From Corydoras sp. C115 (lineage: Eukaryota > Chordata > Actinopteri > Siluriformes > Callichthyidae), in contig JAFMOC010000231.1 of assembly GCA_019802505.1 (NCBI GenBank), positions 438,501-502,500 of the forward strand: 64,000 nucleotides of DNA, read 5' to 3'. The number at the start of each line of letters is the position of its first letter. Positions within the stretch are counted from its first letter, which is position 1. A program made the translations under genes and the position numbers. Of this stretch, positions 1 through 10,861 are shown one piece after another. The notes below the pieces were generated by a model, which was not told where the DNA came from, did no database searches, and saw only the letters and a list, made by a program, of their open reading frames with translations.

Positions 1-140
1 TGGTGTGATGTTAAACACGACGTTGGGATGGGGGGGGGGGGGGGGGGGGGGGCGGTCTCGTCGTTTGAATTCACTTCGTTAACGTTAAATTAAGCTGAAT
101 TAAAGGCCCGGCGCGTGGCGGACGCGTGTGGCGCCTCCTG
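1..140. other. Non-coding flank with G tract
   Basis: This stretch lies downstream of the minus-strand zinc-finger stop codon. It contains an uninterrupted G run at about 30-52 and AT-rich sequence. No gene or clear polyadenylation signal is visible. Confidence 0.5.
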
Positions 141-800
141 TCAGTGCGCCTCGGCGGCGGGCGTGCGCTGGCAGAGGCGGCGGTGGTACTTCAGCCCGCT
201 TTCCACGGTGAAGCTCTTGCCGCACTGCGAGCAGAAGTAGGGCTTGATGCCGGTGTGCGTCAGCTGGTGGCGCTGCAGAGCGCTCAGCACGGTGAAGCTC
301 CTCCCGCACAGCGTGCAGCAGTAGGGCTTCTCGCCCGTGTGCAGCAGCTGGTGGCGCTGCAGGTGCGCCCGCTGGCTGAAGGCCCGCCCACACTGGGCGC
401 AGCGCAGCGGGCGCTCCCCGGTGTGGGTGCGCTGGTGGCACTGCAGGTGGCCCCGCTGAGTGAAGCGCATGCCGCAGTGCGAGCAGAAGTAGGGCTTGGT
501 GCCGGTGTGGATGCGCAGGTGGCGCCGCAGGGTGCTCTGCGCGGTGAAGCTCCGCCCACACTGCGAGCAGGTGTACGGCCGCTCCCCCGTGTGGATGCGC
601 TGGTGGTAGCGCAGGCCGCTGCGCGCGGCGAAGCTCCGCCCACACAGGGTGCAGGGGTAGGGCCGCTCCCCCGTGTGGAGGCGCCGGTGCTGCTGCAGGA
701 GGCTCTTGGTGGAGAAACTCTTGCCGCAGTCCAGGCAGCCGTGAGCCTTCCGCTCGGCCATGGCGCGCCGAATCGGAACTCCGAGGCCACGCCGACTCTG
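141..800 (-). CDS. C2H2 zinc-finger protein, terminal exon (7 fingers)
   Basis: This is the 3' coding exon of a probable DNA-binding nuclear transcription factor. Reading on the minus strand from about 800 it shows seven tandem fingers of the C-x2-C-x12-H-x3-H type, joined by TGERPY/TGEKPY-like linkers. The finger cores begin GCLDC, PCTLC, TCSQC, FCSHC, RCAQC, CCTLC and FCSQC. The last finger ends H-x3-C instead of H-x3-H, so it is a C2HC finger, followed by a short tail and the stop at 141-143. A pyrimidine-rich acceptor (TTTTCTCAG, then CAG) places the exon start at 797-800; an internal Met (MAERKAHG) lies shortly before finger 1. No upstream exon was found between 870 and 5500, so the N-terminus is unknown and the gene may be partial or broken. 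The family is certain. The orthologue cannot be named because fish C2H2 genes expand rapidly. Confidence 0.8.
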   Translation of the reverse strand, partial: QSRRGLGVPIRRAMAERKAHGCLDCGKSFSTKSLLQQHRRLHTGERPYPCTLCGRSFAARSGLRYHQRIHTGERPYTCSQCGRSFTAQSTLRRHLRIHTGTKPYFCSHCGMRFTQRGHLQCHQRTHTGERPLRCAQCGRAFSQRAHLQRHQLLHTGEKPYCCTLCGRSFTVLSALQRHQLTHTGIKPYFCSQCGKSFTVESGLKYHRRLCQRTPAAEAH

Positions 801-931
801 CTGAGAAAACATCGAGATTCCGATTTTATTTTCAGAACCGTCGCCGACCTTAACACGCTCCGCCTGCACGGGGGCGCCGTCGAGTTCAGGTTCATGTTTA
901 CGACCGCACGTCGTCAGCCAGCGGCGTTCCA

Positions 932-1263
932 GAATTATTCATTCATTCATTATCTCCCGCTTTATCCTCTATTAGGGTCGCGGTGAGGTTCCCCATGCCC
1001 ATCCAGGGGAGAACGTCTCGGGTGGGCGCCAATCTATCGCTGGGCACACACTCACACACTCAAACACACTCTATATGGGGCAATTTAGAGAACTCAATGA
1101 ACTTGATCCATGTTTTCGGACTGTGGGAGGAAACCGGAGAACCCGGAGGAAACCCACACGGACATGGGGAGAACATGGAAACTCCACCCAGATGGGGATT
1201 CGAACCGGGAATCCCTAGTGCTGAGAGGAGAACATGCTAAACCACTAAGCCACCGTGCCGCCG
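932..1263 (-). mobile_element. tRNA-derived SINE (V-SINE/DANA-like), minus
   Basis: This is a full-length copy of the dominant SINE. Read on the minus strand it has a tRNA-like head with A box TGGCTTAGTGG and B box GGTTCGAATCC, then the GTGGAGTTTCCATGTTCTCC central block typical of V-SINE/DANA relatives, and a tail ending TAATAGAGGATAAAGCGG followed by (GAAT)n. The family name is from recalled similarity; the boxes are seen directly. Confidence 0.85.
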
Positions 1264-1440
1264 TTGCAGAATGAAACACCTTTAAACCCCGAAGAGCAAG
1301 AGGCAGCGGCAAGACAAAACCCCCTGCTGGGATGAGATTTTAAGGAGGAAACCTTGTGAGGACCGAGGCTCAGTGGGGGGGGCTCATCGTCAACAGCCTT
1401 TGTATGGTGATCATGTGACCCGTATTTAACAATTTAAAAC
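1264..1440 (-). repeat. Interspersed repeat, partial copy (family shared with 52.4 and 63.1 kb)
   Basis: The reverse complement carries the blocks CTTGCCGCTGCCTCTTG, then GGGGTTTAAAGG, and GAGCCTCGGTCCTCACAAGG. These also occur in the copies at 52365-52700 and 63055-63470. It appears to be a short partial copy of a teleost interspersed repeat of unknown class. Confidence 0.6.
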
Positions 1441-1456
1441 TAGACAAGTCCATTGA

Positions 1457-2756
1457 GGGCGGCACGGTGGCTTAGTGGTTTGGCATGTTCTCCTCTCAGT
1501 GCTAGGGATTCCCGGTTCGAATCCCCATCTGGGTGGAGTTTCCATGTCCTCCCCGTGTCCGCGTGGGTTTCCTCCGGGTTCCTCCCACAGTCCAAAATAC
1601 GTGGATTCAAGGTCAATTGAGTTCTCCAAATTGCCCCATATAGAGTGTGTGTGTGTGTGTGTGAGTGAGTGTGTGTTCAGTGATAGATTGCCCCCATGTC
1701 CTGGGTGTATCTGCCCAGCGCCCAAAACGTTCTCCTCTGGATGGGGAACCCCCCCTCCGCGCGACCCTAATAGAGGATAAAGTGGAAGATAATGGATGGA
1801 TAGATTTAAGGTTGGCATGTTCTCCTCTCAGCGCTAGGGATTCCCGGTTCGAATCCCCATCTGGGTGGAGTTTGCATGTTCTCCCCGTGTCCACGTGGGT
1901 TTCCACCGGGTTCTCCGGTTTCCTCCCACAGTCCAAAATATGTGGATTCAAGGTCAATTGAGTTCTCCAAATTGCCCCATATAGAGTGTGTGTGAGTGTG
2001 TGTCCAGTGATAGATTGCCCCCCTGTCCTGGGTGTATCTGTCCAGCACCCGAAACGTTCTCCCCTGGATGGGCATGGGGAACCCCCCCCAATAGAGGATA
2101 AGGCGGAAGATAATGGATGGATTTAAGGTTAGCATGTTCTCCTCTCAGTGCTAGGGATTCCTGGTTTGAATCCCAAGCTGGGTGGAGTTTGCATGTTCTC
2201 CCCGTGTCCACGTGGGTTTCCTCCGGGTTCTCCGGTTTCCTCCCACAGTCCAAAATACATGGATTCAAGGTCAATTGAGTTCTTCAAATTGCCCCATATA
2301 GAGTGTGTGTGTCCAGTGATAGATTGCCCCCCTGTCCTGGGTGTATCTGTCCAGCGCCCGAAACGTTCTCCCCTGGATGGGCATGGGGAACCCCCCCAAT
2401 AGAGAATAAGGCGGAAGATAATGGATGGATTTAAGGTTAGCATGTTCTCCTCTCAGTGCTAGGGATTCCTGGTTTGAATCCCAAGCTGGGTGGAGTTTGC
2501 ATGTTCTCCCCGTGTCCACGTGGGTTTCCTCCGGGTTCTCCGGTTTCCTCCCACAGTCCAAAAACATGGATCAAGGTCAATTGAGTTCTCCAAATTGCCC
2601 CATATGGAGTGTGTGAGTGTGTGCCCAGTGATAGATTGCCCCCCTGTCCTGGGTGTATCTGCCCAGCGCCCGAAACGTTCTCCCCTGGATGGGCATGGGG
2701 AACCCCCCCCCCCCCCCCCCGACCCTAATAGAGGATAAAGCGGAACATAATGAATG
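1457..2756 (+). mobile_element. Tandem array of four SINE copies
   Basis: One complete plus-strand SINE (head at 1459) is followed head-to-tail by three more bodies that lack the first part of the head. These start at about 1807, 2124 and 2431, a period of roughly 310-320 bp. Each unit repeats GCATGTTCTCCTCTCAG, the B-box region, the central block and the GATAAAGCGGAAGATAATG tail. The regular period and shared junction (TGGATTTAAGGTTAGCATG) point to tandem amplification and not to independent insertions. Confidence 0.85.
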
Positions 2757-3607
2757 TTAGAATCTGAATCACGTGATTCCACACACCGATCTGACGACAA
2801 TTTCAGATTTGTATTTTAAAAATTGATCGAGTGTAAACGTCACCGTAATGAGACTGCAGTCCCGTTCGGAAAGACGGGAACATCAAAGCGTCCCGCGAAA
2901 ACCGCGTTAATAAAAAGAAATGCAAACAAAATAATAAAAAAAACAACAGAAAACAAGAGTGTGATCGCGATAAACATCAATAACACTAAAAAATAAAATG
3001 TATTAAATATGACGGAACCACGTCGACTCACGGCGAGTCATTAATAAACAGCAAACCAGAGTTAATTAAAAACAATTTAAAAACAATTTAAATAATAACC
3101 GAGATCAACAGGAAGCTTTAGAGAGACTCGGCTCTTCACGTGAACCGTTTGTAGGAGAGTCGACTCGCTGCATCCAACTCTTGTCCGTTTGTTTTTTTAG
3201 GGAAATATAAAGAAATGGAGAAACAAATCGACATTACGACGTTTTTAACTTTATTAACGTTTAATTAACGTTCAACTGAAGACAAAACGGTCGCTTTAGA
3301 GGAGCAGGAGTCGATGATCAGAATGATTATATAATCATGCGTCCCGAGGAGCGGCGTACCTCACTTACGACCACGCCCACCACAATAGACAATCATTAAT
3401 ATTAATTAGACGATTAGATTAATTAAATTGTTAAACGCCTTACTGTGAACGCTGTTGTTTTCGTTCGCGTTTGCGTCAGTCAGACTTCTTTGTTCAATTC
3501 AGGAAGATGACGGAGAAAGTTTACCACGTGTTGCTGCCGCCTACCGGACGGACATGTTACTGCAGCATAAACACTACATCCGTTCCTCGGACCGTAAGAG
3601 CGACAAT
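2757..3607. other. AT-rich intergenic sequence
   Basis: This is unique-looking AT-rich sequence with no convincing ORF. The stretch after an acceptor-like site near 3500 (TTCAATTCAGGAAGATGACG) could be translated, but no family is recognised and no partner exon was found. Confidence 0.4.
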
Positions 3608-4079
3608 AAACCCGACAGTCATCCATCATCTTCAGCTTTATCCTCTATTAGGGTCGCGGGGGGGGGGGGGGGTTCTCTATGCCCATCCAGGGGAGAACGT
3701 TTCGGGCGCTGGGCAGATAGACCCAGGACAGGGCGCCAATCCATCGCTGGGCACACACTCACTCCCACAGACACACTCTATATGGGGCAATTTTTGAGAA
3801 TTCAATTGACTTGATCCATGTTTTTGGACTGTGGGAGGAAACCGGAGAACCCGGAGGAAACCCACGCAGACACGGGGAGAACATGGAAACTCCACCCAGA
3901 TGGGGATCCGAACTGGGAATCCCTATACACCCAGGACGGGGGGGGGGGGGCAATCTAATACTGAACACACACTCTATATGGGGCAATTTGGAGAATTCAA
4001 TTGCCCTTGATCCATGTTTTTTGGACTGTGGGAGGAAACCGGAGAACCCGGAGGAAACCCACATGGACACGGGGAGGAC
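3608..4079 (-). mobile_element. Compound SINE remnant, minus
   Basis: A minus-strand SINE runs from the GATAAAGCTGAAGATGATGG tail to the GTGGAGTTTCCATG block. At about 3925 it abuts a second partial copy ending near 4079 at the start of the LINE tail. It includes two G tracts (around 3660 and 3940). The head with the A box is missing from both. Confidence 0.75.
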
Positions 4080-4225
4080 ATTACATTTACATTTAGTCAT
4101 TTAGCAGACGCTTTTATCCAAAGCGACTTACAAATGAGAACACCACAAGTCAGAAGCCATGGAGAAAACCAACTATACTGTAAATTCATCAACCTGATTG
4201 TTATTCGATGCTGTGCCCCCACCCA

Positions 4226-4278
<53 letters not shown>

Positions 4279-5165
4279 CAGGTATTTGTTAAATAGATGC
4301 GTCTTAAGTAGTTTCTTAAAACTGTTTAGTGATTCTGCCTTACGGACAGAGTTGGGAAGATCGTTCCACCATGTTGCAGTGGTGAACGCCACAGAATGAG
4401 AATCAGCTCCTCGGTGAGGTGGAACCGCCAGGCGACAATCATCACTGGAGCGAAGTGAACGAGTCGGAGTGTATTTTGAAAAGATAGAGTGAAGGTAAGA
4501 GGGGGAAGATCCAGAAATGGTTCTGTATGCCAGAGTCAGCGACTTGTATTGAATGCGAGCAGCTACAGGAAGCCAATGGAGGGAAGTGAATAATGGAGTG
4601 ACGTGAGTTCTTGGGGGTTAAACACGAGTCGGGCTGCAGAGTTCTGAATTAGTTGAAGAGGTCTGATTGTGGAAGTTGGGATACCGGCAAGTAACGCATT
4701 ACAATAATCAAGCCGGGATAGGACTCGGGCTTGAACAAGCAGTTGGGTAGCATGTTCAGTCAGAAAGGGTCTGATCTTCCTGATGTTCTAAAGAAGGAAT
4801 CTACAAGAACGGGCGGTTTTGATCACATGATCAGAGAGTTTAAGGTGGGAGTCTATAGTGAACCCAAGGTTCCGGACCGAGTCAGTTGGGGAGATTGTGG
4901 AGCCGTCGGTTTGGAAGGTCAGGTTGTGATGGATTGAGGGTTTAGCAGGGATAATGAGGAGCTCTGTTTTCTCTAAGTTTAATTTGAGATGACGGGCCTT
5001 CATCCAGACAGATCTGTCGGAGAAGCATGCAGATACCCGATTTGAGATGGTGGTGTCATCAGGGGCAAAAGACAGATGAAGCTGAGTGTCATCAGCAGAG
5101 CAGGGGTAAGAGAAACCATGCGCCTGGATGACCGTGCTCAGTGATGTCATGTAAGGACATGCAAA
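4080..5165 (-). mobile_element. 5'-truncated L2-type LINE remnant
   Basis: The plus strand at 4080-4137 holds the 3' tail found widely in fish L2 elements (TTTAGCAGACGCTTTTATCC, then AAAGCGACTTACA). Farther in, the minus strand at about 4790-5160 encodes the back half of a non-LTR reverse transcriptase. It has the catalytic-box variant SADDTQLHLSF (normally YADD) and the LNLEKTELL and NLGFTIDSHL segments. The frame is lost toward the 3' end, and an A-run on the minus strand (T-run 4230-4274) interrupts it. It is a dead copy. Confidence 0.75.
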
Positions 5166-5167
5166 CA

Positions 5168-5496
5168 CGGTGGCTTTGTGATTGGCATGTTCTCCTCTCA
5201 GCACTAGGGATTCCTGGTTCGAATCCCCATCTGGGTGGAGTTTCCATGTCCTTCCCGTGTCCGCGTGGGTTTCCTCTGGGTTCCTCCCACAGTCCAAAAA
5301 CATGGATCAAGTCAATTGAATTCTCAAAATTGCCCCATATAGAGTGCGTCTGTGTGAGTGTGTGTCCAGTGATAGATTGCCCCCCTGTTCTGGGTCTATC
5401 TGCCCAGCGCCCGAAACGTTCTCCGCTGATGGGCATGGGGAACCCCCCCCCCCCCTCGCGACCCTGATAGAGGACAAAGCTGAAGATGATGGATGG
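5168..5496 (+). mobile_element. SINE, plus
   Basis: This copy has CACGGTGGCTTTGTGATTGG, a B box GGTTCGAATCC, the central block and a tail ending GATAGAGGACAAAGCTGAAG. It is inserted next to, or into, the LINE remnant that ends at about 5165. Confidence 0.8.
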
Positions 5497-5593
5497 ACTT
5501 GCAGCCCGAACACGCTCCTGTCCGCCAGGCGGCGCTAACGCGCGGCGCCCTCGGGTTCCGTTATTAAGAGCAGACAGCGGAGCGGAGTTGTTT

Positions 5594-6799
5594 ATGAGCT
5601 CAGCTGATTCGGAAGCCGCGGTTCAGGTAAACAAACAGAAAACCAACTAAATTAAATCAAAGCAGCGTTCAATCGAGCGAGCGGAGACACGCGTCTGCAC
5701 GCACTGCGCGGCGGAGATCAAAGCTTTTCTTTATCTAATTTAACAGAAAGCCGACCTTCAGAAGATCGTTTAGTTTATTAAAGCTTCGTTTCCGTTCAGA
5801 CCGAAGTTTAAACATCGCTTTTATCCGCAAGATAATCAAAACTACGTCAGAATTCTAATTCATTCTGCATTTGTGATGCTGCAGACTAGTTCGGATGTGT
5901 GACGTCACTCGCGTATCGAGCACACGTGACGCTGCAGAGTGCTTTAGTTTTTATTTATTGTTGAAATTGAAATCCCGACGTTTAGAACGTTGAGCTTTAT
6001 TCTATTAATATATTACATTTGTATATCGGTCGAGAAATTAATAAAGGTTTTAAAAAATAAAGAAGAAGCGCGAATTAGAAACACATTTTTAAATTATAAA
6101 TTAAAAAAACGATTTATAAAACGCTGCCAAGAGAATTTAGAATATTTAGATGAATTTTCCAAATCAGTTTTTTATTATTAAATAGAAAATCACTTAAAAT
6201 AATAATATAAGATAATAAATCACTTAAAAAAGTTATATGACATAATATTATTCATTCATTCATTATCTCCCGCTTTATCCTCTATTAGGGTCGCGGTGGG
6301 GTTCCCCATGCCCATCCAGGGGAGAACGTCTCGGGCGTTGGGCAGACACACTCAGGACAGGACGCCAATCCATCGCTGGGCACACACTAACTCACACACA
6401 CACTCTATATGGGGCAATTTTTGAGAATTCAATTGACTTGATCCATGTTTTTGGACTGTGGGAGGAAACCGGAGAACCCGGAGGAAACCCACGCAGACAC
6501 GGGGAGAACATGGAAACTCCACCCAGATGGGGATCCGAACCGGGAATCCCTAGTGCTGAGAGGCGAACGTGTAATAATATTATAATAAAATATAATAATA
6601 ATAATAATAATAATAATCCCAGTGATAGATTGCCCCCCTGTCTGCCCAGCGCCCGAAACGTTCTCCCCTGGATGGGGATGGGCATGGGGAACCCCCCCCC
6701 CCCCCCCGCGACCCTAATAGAGGATAAAGCAGGAGATAATGAATGGATGAATAATAATAATAATAAAATAATAATAACAATAGTAATAAAAAAAGATAA

Positions 6800-6842
<43 letters not shown>

Positions 6843-9800
6843 TTAGTAATAAAAAATAATAAAAAAAATTAAAATAATAATAATAAAATAATATAAAAAT
6901 AATAATAATAATTAAAAACATGGGGATGATCGGGTCCCGACGTGACTTTAGATGAAATTGGTAAATAAATTTAAATATTTGAAGCTCGTACATTAAACAC
7001 AATCATCACGGCTAAATCTGAATACTTATGTATTTTAATTAAAGCTTAATTACTCTCATCGTTACAGGTTTACAACTTGGTCGTCATGAAAACGGAGGAC
7101 GGCTGTCCGGTGCAGAACCCCGATGCTGACCCCTCACAGGTAGAGAACACGGTACAGATCAGTAGGACGCCATCTGCAGGCGGGTGTGTGTACTGACCTT
7201 TGTTCCGTCAGTGTCGGGCCACGGTTCTGAAAGGGCCATGAGCGTCCACCCACGGCTCGGTCTCTGCAGGCGGGGACAGAGTTCCTCAGAATCAGAACCA
7301 GACGTCTTCAAACACAAACAAACACCTCCAAACACAAACACCTCCAAACACAAACACCTCCAAACACAAACACCTCCAAACACAAACACCTCCTCAACAC
7401 AAACACCTCCTCAACACAAACACCTCCTCAACACAAACACCTCCAAACACAAACACCGTCTCAACACAAACACCTCCAAACACAAACACCTCCTCAACAC
7501 AAACACCTCCTCAACACAAACACCTCCTCAACACAAACACCTCCTCAACACAAACACCGTCTCAACACAAACACCTCCTCAACACAAACACCTCCTCAAC
7601 ACAAACACCGTCTCAACACAAACACCTCCAAACACAAACACCGTCTCAACACAAACACCTCCTCAACACAAACACCTCCAAACACAAACACCTCCAAACA
7701 CAAACACCTCCTCAACACAAACACCTCCAAACACAAACACCTCCTCAACACAAACACCGTCTCAAACACAAACACCGTCTCAAACACAAACACCGTCTCA
7801 ACACAAACACCGTCTCAACACAAACACCGTCTCAAACACAAACACCTCCTCAACACAAACACCTCAACACAAACACCTCCTCAACACAAACACCTCCTCA
7901 ACACAAACACCTCCAAACACAAACACCGTCTCAAACACAAACACCGTCTCAACACAAACACCGTCTCAACACAAACACCGTCTCAAACACAAACACCGCC
8001 TCAAACACAAACACAAACACCTCCAAACACAAACACAAACACCTCCTCAAACACAAACACCTCCAAACACAAACACCTCCAAACACAAACACCTCCAAAC
8101 ACAAACACCGCCTCAAACACAAACACCGTCTCAAACACAAACACCTCCAAACACAAACACCTCCAAACACAAACACCGTCTCAAACACAAACACCTCCAA
8201 ACACAAACACCGTCTCAACACAAACACCTCCTCAACACAAACACCTCCAAACACAAACACCTCCTCAACACAAACACCTCCAAACACCGTCTCAACACAA
8301 ACACCTCCAAACACAAACACCTCCAAACACAAACACCGTCTCAACACAAACACCGTCTCAACACAAACACCGTCTCAACACAAACACCGTCTCAACACAA
8401 ACACCGTCTCAACACAAACACCGTCTCAACACAAACACCGTCTCAACACAAACACCGTCTCAACACAAACACCTCCTCAACACAAACACCTCCTCAACAC
8501 AAACACCTCCTCAACACAAACACCTCCAAACACAAACACCTCCAAACACAAACACCATCTCAAACACAAACACCGTCTTAACACAAATACCTCCAAACAC
8601 AAACACCGTCTCAACACAAACACCTCAAATATAAAAGAAGACGGGGGTTAGAAACCTGAACCCCCCCCCCCCCCGCTGTAAACGCACCTTAAACAGGATC
8701 CTAAGGCGTGAGGGTACGAGCGGGTCGGTACAGATTGTGAACGTGATTCTGAAGGCGATTGGTCTGTTTAAAGGTGAAGTTTCTCTCTTCCAGCTGTGGG
8801 AGGACATTAAGCGGGACATTGAGGAACCCTCGTGCTCGACGGGGTGGGGCGGCCCGGTCGTCATCAAGATAAAGGAGGAGCCTGAAGACAAAGGTGAAAA
8901 CATTTAACCTTTAATTAAAACAGCTGAGAGCCCCGGAACCAGACTTCACTTTTCCATTAGGGGGCGCCACAGCAGACGGCTCTGCATGTTGTGTTTGGCA
9001 AAGTTTAAAGTTTAAAGTTTAACCCGGCATTGTAAACAGACCCGAGACCCTCCCCCCCCCAGAAACTCCCCCGAGCCCGGACCCCGTTTTTCGAATGAAC
9101 TGAAAATAATTATTTAATAATTAATAATTATATAACAGACATTGGGCGGGGCACGGTGGCTTAATGGTTAGCATGTTCTCCTCTCAGTGTTATGGATTCC
9201 CGATTCGAATCCCCATCTGGGTGGAGTTTCCATGTCCTCCCCGTGTCCGTGGGTTTCCTCCGGGTTCTCCATTTTCCTCCCACAGTCCCAAAAACATGGA
9301 TCAAGGTGAATTGAATTCTCCAAATTGCCCCATATAGAGTGTGTGTGCGTTTGTGAGTGTTTACCCAGCGATAGATTGCTTCCCTGTCCTGGGTGTATCT
9401 GCCCAGCGCCCGAAACGTTCTCCCCTGGACGGGCGTGGAGAACACCCCCCCCCCCCCCAATAGAGGATAAAGCTGAAGATAATGAATGAATATTGGGGCG
9501 GCACGGTGGCTTAGTGTTCAGTATGTTCTCCTTACAGTGCTAGTGATTCCGGGTTCGAATCCCAATCGGGGCCGAGTTTGCATGTTCTCCCCGTGTCCAA
9601 AAACATGGATTCAAGGTAATGTGAATGCTCCAAATTGCCCCATATACTGTCGAGAGTGTGTGAGTGTGTCCTCAGTGATAGATTGCCCCCTCCCCCTGTC
9701 CTGGGTGTATCTGCCCAGCGCCCGAAACGTTCTCCCCTGGATAGGCATGAGGAACCCCCGCCCCCCCCCCCCCACCCTAGTAGATGATAAAGCTGATGAC

Positions 9801-10847
9801 GGACAGATGGACGATTGTGGTGAACGTTATAATGAGACCCGAATGTTTGTCCTCCGGACAGAAGCGCCGTCCCCGTCCAGACCCCCTTACGAAGGCGCGT
9901 CCACGAAGCCGACCCACGACTGTCTGAACTGCGGGAAGAGCTTCTCCACCCGCAGCTACCTGCGGCGCCACCAGTACGTCCACAGCGAGGACAAGCCGCA
10001 CACCTGCACGCTGTGCGGCAAGAGCTTCGGCGTGCGGCGGGCGCTCAAGCTGCACCAGCGCGTGCACACGGGCGAGAAGCCGTACGCCTGCGCGCAGTGC
10101 GGCAAGAGCTTCACCGTCCTCAACACGCTCAAGAACCACCAGCGCATACACACGGGCGAGCGGCCGTACGCCTGCGCGCAGTGCGGCAAGAGCTTCACCG
10201 AGCAGAACGGCCTGAAGCACCACCTGAGCGTCCACACCGGCGAGCGGCCGTACGTCTGCTCCGCCTGCGGCAAGGGCTTCAGCCGGCTCAGCAGCCTGCA
10301 GCAGCACCAGCGCATACACACCGGCGAGAAGCCGTACGCCTGCGCCGACTGCGGCAGGAGCTTCACGCAGCAGAGCTCGCTCAAGCACCACCAGCGCGTC
10401 CACACCGGAGAGAAGCCGTACGGCTGCCAGCAGTGCGGCAAGCGCTTCACCAAACTCAGCCACCTGCAGTCGCACCACCGCATACACACCGGCGAGAAGC
10501 CGTACGGCTGCGCGCAGTGCGGCAAGCGCTTCACCGAGCAGAGCGGCCTGAAGCACCACCAGCGCATACACACCGGCGAGAAGCCGTACGCCTGCGGTCA
10601 GTGCGGGAGGAGCTTCTCCGACCAGAGCGGCCTGAAGTACCACCGGCGCGTCCACAGCGGCGAGAAGCCCTACGTCTGCGCGCTCTGCGGCAAGAGCTTC
10701 ACCGACCAGAGCGGCCTGAAGTACCACCGGCGCGTGCACACCGGCGAGAAGCCGTACGCCTGCGCAGACTGCGGCAAGAGCTTCAGCAAGAAATGCAGCT
10801 TGATCAACCACCTACCCGTCCACCTCGGACTCACGCTGCCCGTCTGA
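5594..10847 (+). CDS. C2H2 zinc-finger protein, complete four-exon gene (396 aa, 11 fingers)
   Basis: Coding exons are 5594-5626, 7068-7139, 8794-8893 and 9862-10847. All have GT-AG borders, and phases 0, 0 and 1 join perfectly (1191 nt including stop). Exon 1 gives MSSADSEAAVQ. Exon 2 adds VYNLVVMKTEDG and more. Exon 3 gives an acidic peptide with IKEEPEDK; I61-K62-E63-E64 fits the sumoylation motif psi-K-x-E. Exon 4 carries eleven regular C2H2 fingers (about residues 89-390), nearly all joined by TGEKPY-like linkers, so it is a probable sequence-specific DNA-binding nuclear factor. Finger codons are very GC-rich. The next in-frame Met lies in exon 2 (residue 18), a possible alternative start. 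Intron 2 is dominated by a 1.3 kb minisatellite and intron 3 by two SINEs. No KRAB or BTB domain is visible, so regulator type and orthologue are unknown. Confidence 0.88.
6249..6575 (-). mobile_element. SINE, minus, in zinc-finger gene intron 1
   Basis: The tail begins ATTATCTCCCGCTTTATCC on the plus strand, and the central block and B-box region follow. The head is cut at GAGAGGCGAACGTG, where an AAT repeat starts, so the A box is lost. Confidence 0.8.
6576..6925. repeat. (AAT)n microsatellite interrupted by a SINE 3' fragment
   Basis: ATA/ATT triplet repeats at 6585-6615 and 6751-6915 flank a plus-strand SINE 3' fragment (about 6616-6745, from CCCAGTGATAGATTGCCC to the GATAAAGC tail). The AAT tracts sit at both ends of this fragment. 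Confidence 0.8.
7290..8632 (+). repeat. 16/17-bp minisatellite (CACAAACACCTCC type) in intron 2 of the zinc-finger gene
   Basis: About 80 units mix three variants: AAACACAAACACCTCC (16 bp), TCAACACAAACACCTCC (17 bp) and a CCGTC-containing 17-mer. The array fills most of the intron between the second and third coding exons (7140-8793). A long apparent reading frame runs through it only because the repeat lacks stop codons. Confidence 0.95.
9147..9488 (+). mobile_element. SINE, plus, in intron 3 of the zinc-finger gene
   Basis: The copy runs from GGGGCACGGTGGCTTAATGG through the B-box region (GATTCGAATCC, one change), the central block, a C tract and AATAGAGGATAAAGCTGAAG, ending in GAATGAA. 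Confidence 0.85.
9494..9800 (+). mobile_element. SINE, plus, adjacent to the final zinc-finger exon
   Basis: A second plus-strand copy starts GGGGCGGCACGGTGGCTTAG and has the B box GGTTCGAATCC. It lacks part of the central block and ends at GATAAAGCTGATGACG, about 60 bp before the acceptor of the last exon (9862). Confidence 0.8.
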
Positions 10848-10861
10848 CACATACACCATCA

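Noticed and set aside
126..986. Long plus-strand frame antisense to the zinc fingers
   Set aside because: Shadow of the GC-rich, 84-bp-periodic finger exon. The same effect appears opposite the second zinc-finger gene and opposite kcnv1 and frat.
1459..1530. tRNA genes suggested by A and B boxes
   Set aside because: The boxes belong to SINE heads. The flanking sequence does not fold into a proper acceptor stem or anticodon arm, and the V-SINE body follows directly.
2840..3031. 63-codon hydrophobic minus-strand frame
   Set aside because: AT-rich sequence yields Phe/Ile/Leu codons by chance; no context supports a gene.
7184..8581. 465-codon frame rich in TNTSKHKH
   Set aside because: It runs through the 16/17-bp minisatellite inside an intron of the zinc-finger gene; the opposite strand is also open.
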